Source: CAYFJO01 sp964343305 (GTDB lineage: Bacteria; Planctomycetota; Planctomycetia; Pirellulales; Pirellulaceae). Taken from it: a stretch of 25,717 nt of DNA. The stretch covers positions 1 to 25,717 of the forward strand of contig CAYFJO010000125.1 in the NCBI GenBank assembly GCA_964343305.1, given 5' to 3'. The first letter of the stretch is position 1; the number at the start of each line of letters is the position of its first letter. Under the pieces are notes generated by a model. The model saw only the letters and a program-made list of their open reading frames with translations, was not told the origin of the DNA and ran no database searches. Shown here in pieces: positions 23,101 through 25,717 of the stretch. Made by a program: the position numbers and the translations under genes.

Positions 23101-25717
23101 CCCAACGCATCGCCGCCGTTGAGCAACGCCTGGCCGACCGTCAATGTCGAAATCAACAGCACCCCGGTCACGACGATCGTCAGCGACAGGTTGATCAAAC
23201 GCTGCCATTCGACATCCGACCAACTTTCCGCCGTTCGCAGCCGCAACTGCCGTCGCAACGCGTGAGCAAGTTTTGTGATCCGAGTTCGTTCGCCCAGTAG
23301 CGCGGCAAGGCCCACGCCGCCCAGCGGCAACAACCATCGCAATGCCGATCCCACGCCACGTACAGGTTCCAATGAAACGCTGGAAAAGCTCCACGCCAAG
23401 AACCACAAGACGATCAAGGCAGCCAGCCTTTGAGACGCTGGGCGCAACAAAAGACTCACAAATACCGCGAGAGACACGGTTGCCAAAGCCGCGATGACCA
23501 ATGGCGCGTTGCCGAGCAACTGCACAAAAGTGTCCGGCCGTGCAGCAACTTTTCGTGAAAGTTCCGCGCCGACGTCTTGTGACAAACCTACGACGATCAA
23601 CAGCGTAACCGCCGCACACAGCATGTATAAAACGACTTCTTCCACACGGCCGGCATATCGCATCAACCAGTAGCACCAGCGACGACCGCGAAGTGCCCAG
23701 GCGTCTGCTGCCCAAATCAAATACCACGCGGCCATCGCAATCAATTGAATCCAGACGTGCCTCGCTTGCCGGAGCGATTCGCACCAACCGAAATGCAAGG
23801 CCGCTTCGCCAACCGCCCCGATCGTCACCAGCGCCGTCGTAGCGAAGAAGATTAATGCCGATTCGATCCGGCGTGTGGCACTTGCCAATGTCACCGCCGC
23901 GATGACAGTCATCGAAAGCGAGGCGGTAGCAAAACCGCTCGCTTGCGGGACAAGCACCATCGCACTGATTATGGAGCCACCAATTGCCAGGTGGCCGCAC
24001 GAAGCGAACGACGGCATGGGCAGCGTGGAAACTTGACGGCGAAGAATCCGCAACACAAGTGCCGCCACGGAACAAGCTCCGGCCGTCAACACGGCGAGCA
24101 ACGTCCACCGCGTGTCCACGCTGCGGCTGATCCCCACCACAAATTCACCAACCGGCCGATTCCAGAACAACGCGTGCAGCAACGCGCCGACCAACACCAC
24201 CGTCGCTGCAAACGGCATGGCTTCATGTGGCACGCGAAACGAGACGACAAACGCGAGCGCGGCGAGCACGAACAACAGAATCGTCGCTGTCGTCACATCG
24301 AACGGATTGTCTCGATTGACGAAACTTGCGGCGACGGCCAATGCAGCTCCGAGCAAAAACATGACGCCCGAGCTGGCCAGGTTGACGGTTTGGTGCTTCC
24401 GATCCGTCGCGTCGACCAGTTGAAACCGCGTGAGCAACCACGCTCCGGCAAGCACACAAACGCCGACTACGACAAGACAGAGGCCGCCGAAAGCACTCAC
24501 CGTGGCCGCCTGCAATTCGATCAGGTTCGTCGCGCGGTTGAAATGAAATGTGCCCAGCGCCAGATTTAACGCTGTCAGCGCGGCAATGCCGAGGCAAGCC
24601 CAAACGGCCGACATCATTGCCGCCATTCGCCGGTTCACCGCCAAGGCGCACAGTAAGCCGCCGCTCACAATGCTCGTGGCAAGCAAAGCGGCCGGATAGA
24701 CAATCGACGACAATACACTGGCGACGGTCAATACGGTGCCCAAAATCAATAGTGTCGTTCCGGTGATGCGAAGATTCGGCGACTGGCCGGCCGCTTGTTG
24801 AACGACCGCTCCGATCCAAGCCACCATGGCGAACACACAGCAAAACGCTGGCAGCATCGCCACAAGCCAGTCGATGTAATTGCCCGTCCGCGAGAAAATG
24901 AGTGCGACCGCCGCGGCAAACGAAAACGCGCTCAGTCCCAAAAACAGCAGCAACCGATTGATCGATCGCACAGTCCATCGCTCGCGATTCCACTGCCGCG
25001 GAACTGCCAGCACGACGCCGATCAAGTATCCAACCACCATTGGCACCGATAACAACATCATCTGCCAACTGACCGTCGGCAGCGTGATGCGGTTGTTAAA
25101 CAGTTGCGAGGTCGAGCAAATCAAAATCGCGGCCACCAGCGGCAGTTGTCCGCGCCGCAGTAGATATTTGCTGGAATACCACGTCATCGCCGTGAACGCG
25201 CCAAGCCCCGTGATGATGGCAAACCAATAAACCGGGTCGGTGATCTCGCGGCGATCTTCACCTTGGCCCGTCAAAACACACGCGGCCAAGAAATTAAGTG
25301 GGATCAGCAGCAAACCGATCACGAGCGCGCCGCGACTGGTGTTGCGCAGTTTCCAGCGTTGCAGCGTGTAGATGCCCGCCGCATGAATCCCGCCGGTGAT
25401 GAGCAGAAAAACGAGCGCGGGAAAAAACGGAATCGTTCGTCGCAATTCTTCGCGCAAGCTGATGACCAGTCCGACCGCACTGCCAACGATCAGAATGCCG
25501 CTGGCGATCTCGCCCCAACGGATGTTCTTCTCCTGCATGAAACCGACGAGCAATTCCGAGAGTGGTTTGCGAGGTGGTTTCTCTGGTTCATCCGATTCGT
25601 CATCCCACGGCGCTGGTGCGCTCGACGGAGCCAAAACTGCGTCGACAATTTGCTCCGCGTTGACTTCCTCGCTCGTCGGCGATGTCGTCGTAGCTTCGTG
25701 CAGGACAGGTTGCCCAT
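20187..25717 (-). CDS. Giant polytopic membrane protein (N-terminus beyond window)
   Basis: The frame is open from its stop at 20187 to the right edge, at least 1,842 codons, so the true start is outside the window. A TTG at 25634 is only an internal option: the 27 codons upstream of it (GQPVLHEATTTSPTSEEVNA) are in frame and protein-like. After an acidic, proline-rich cytoplasmic stretch (PAPWDDESDEPEKPPRKPLS) comes the conserved-looking block LVGFMQEKNIRWGEIASGIL followed by IVGSAVGLVISL. It resembles the N-terminal block of DUF2157/DUF2339-type membrane proteins. The remainder is an almost uninterrupted series of several dozen hydrophobic helices with short loops, ending in a basic tail (FFEKRKNEMLKIARQMSEWDL). 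No catalytic motif is visible. It resembles very large planctomycete membrane proteins of unknown function. A 1,425-codon shadow frame overlaps it on the same strand but is arginine-rich and non-hydrophobic. Confidence 0.85.
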   Translation of the reverse strand, partial: GQPVLHEATTTSPTSEEVNAEQIVDAVLAPSSAPAPWDDESDEPEKPPRKPLSELLVGFMQEKNIRWGEIASGILIVGSAVGLVISLREELRRTIPFFPALVFLLITGGIHAAGIYTLQRWKLRNTSRGALVIGLLLIPLNFLAACVLTGQGEDRREITDPVYWFAIITGLGAFTAMTWYSSKYLLRRGQLPLVAAILICSTSQLFNNRITLPTVSWQMMLLSVPMVVGYLIGVVLAVPRQWNRERWTVRSINRLLLFLGLSAFSFAAAVALIFSRTGNYIDWLVAMLPAFCCVFAMVAWIGAVVQQAAGQSPNLRITGTTLLILGTVLTVASVLSSIVYPAALLATSIVSGGLLCALAVNRRMAAMMSAVWACLGIAALTALNLALGTFHFNRATNLIELQAATVSAFGGLCLVVVGVCVLAGAWLLTRFQLVDATDRKHQTVNLASSGVMFLLGAALAVAASFVNRDNPFDVTTATILLFVLAALAFVVSFRVPHEAMPFAATVVLVGALLHALFWNRPVGEFVVGISRSVDTRWTLLAVLTAGACSVAALVLRILRRQVSTLPMPSFASCGHLAIGGSIISAMVLVPQASGFATASLSMTVIAAVTLASATRRIESALIFFATTALVTIGAVGEAALHFGWCESLRQARHVWIQLIAMAAWYLIWAADAWALRGRRWCYWLMRYAGRVEEVVLYMLCAAVTLLIVVGLSQDVGAELSRKVAARPDTFVQLLGNAPLVIAALATVSLAVFVSLLLRPASQRLAALIVLWFLAWSFSSVSLEPVRGVGSALRWLLPLGGVGLAALLGERTRITKLAHALRRQLRLRTAESWSDVEWQRLINLSLTIVVTGVLLISTLTVGQALLNGGDALGGPMRPSLLGDLRKDVSFGVPIAIIVATFLFYAITERRGWLAIAGSGVFQYVVLVSLVLLWASPHPKLATAWFLNILQAVSLGMTIYGFVWYAYLRRIGSTNLSADFPFSQLDLHATLNAVLVVSLSALILHRVFWFPTSSAGWINEAGGPLGYLALVLIVALSITIWPGVLTTGRIPFVGVVGLATAALVATTIDRYSAPTSWWPFRAVLMGTVGVVMAQCVFAVLRRRRSAHVDSFFTELPMLLFGGFALMFAMRGASYDLGGFWLHIFMMLMLVWTATAYGIAQTNWQASWIAAALALVAGHLIFVIDPHGWFSRGIVHVWMLSLHLVSFIWLGFYVVQRRVRHVLMPRNFVRLPNVVALLSGIWILLAGIGEWLVAAVFGRGFFVDERVLLSPLGGVVIASSFGLLLLNTWNDRARFKIVSRYLWMTGLAIAIVVVNMSTRQQRAVVVALVLGWLTAAWALWWYNRHVIKFLGRKIGIPRPAATHRVMSRQLPTIHVLIAAVVLLIVWPAIASVEERWLRYLAALAVVPLAFGFGAFADERRVWIRWASLATVTLSCVLLSWADLSPMQMSTDDLSLPIRTFFVLAAAMFVYGAVLPRLMNATSTWMPTIRQATGVTCLLSIVCFAAVLVIETRLFDTETGCGLPVPTAVAAAVMVLAMVAGLICIAVLPRHDPLALDDLQRTGYVYVAEAVAAGMIGHLYLSMPWLFQFGIKQFWPYVAMLLSFGGVALANMLDKRKLQVLAQPFFHTAAILPVIVVAGFRAIEHRADGALVMLLAGGIYMMISMTRASLTSGVAAVIFANFALWLFYNRFPALEFLTHPQMWLIPPAVSALVAVQLHRDQLTKSQLATVRYLCVAVIYISSTSEIFISGIGDQLWPPMVLAVLAVAGMLVGIMMQVRAYLFLGALFLLMAMLSMVAHAQQRLNNVWPWWAFGIVMGISLLVFFGFFEKRKNEMLKIARQMSEWDL

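Noticed and set aside
19831..24108. 1,425-codon open frame on the minus strand
   Set aside because: It overlaps the giant membrane protein on the same strand in another frame. It is rich in Arg, His, Cys and Trp, lacks domains, and also overlaps the 98-aa gene; it is a composition-driven shadow.
1..25717. CRISPR arrays, tRNA, rRNA or insertion sequences
   Set aside because: I saw no regularly spaced direct repeats, no tRNA-like cloverleaf with a CCA end, no rRNA segments and no transposase-like proteins.

Overview
This window almost certainly comes from a planctomycete of the Pirellulales type (Rhodopirellula/Blastopirellula relatives). The evidence is a secreted BBP2-family beta-barrel protein, several Planctomycetes-style hypothetical proteins, frequent GTG/TTG starts, moderately high GC with long shadow ORFs, and dispersed intergenic palindromes. 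This assignment is an inference from gene content; no 16S or other marker gene is present.

Layout. (1) 1-856, minus strand: the 5' part of a zinc-ribbon membrane protein that runs off the left edge. (2) 916-3575, minus: a three-gene redox module, in transcription order a membrane-anchored tetraheme cytochrome c, a Tat-exported iron-sulfur protein and an NrfD-type quinol-interacting membrane subunit. No molybdopterin subunit lies next to it. (3) 3728-7415, minus: a tightly packed cofactor and nucleotide cluster, larB - nnrD - ribF - nrnA. A strong intrinsic terminator sits just 21 nt before the larB start. (4) 7497-8972, minus: a membrane-anchored coiled-coil protein whose C-terminus looks like a BRCT domain, preceded by a near-consensus sigma70 promoter. 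(5) 9375-9785, minus: a small glycine-rich membrane protein. (6) 9915-17273, plus: the housekeeping run polA - coaE - rho - ribH - nusB - ftsY (DNA repair and replication, CoA synthesis, transcription termination and antitermination, riboflavin, protein targeting). (7) 17675-19009, plus: a BBP2 outer-membrane beta-barrel protein with a very cysteine-rich N-terminal segment, followed by a strong terminator. (8) 19181-20115: a divergent pair of small exported or membrane hypotheticals. (9) 20187 to the right edge, minus: a giant polytopic membrane protein of at least 1,842 residues, incomplete at its N-terminus.

The most unusual signal is between the genes. Three long inverted-repeat elements share the core GACGAA(A)YACCCARTGACGAA. 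They begin exactly at the TGA stop codons of the small membrane protein gene, coaE and ftsY, and also at that of a candidate 51-aa ORF. One copy shows a compensatory base-pair change between its arms. Other small palindrome families sit at the 3' ends of ribF, nusB and the convergent pair near 20.15 kb. Further points for follow-up are the BRCT-like membrane protein, a possible branched structured RNA between polA and coaE, a possible attenuator in front of larB, the redox module with one iron-sulfur ligand replaced by alanine, the clamp-binding-like motif at the PolA N-terminus and the 17-cysteine segment of the beta-barrel protein.
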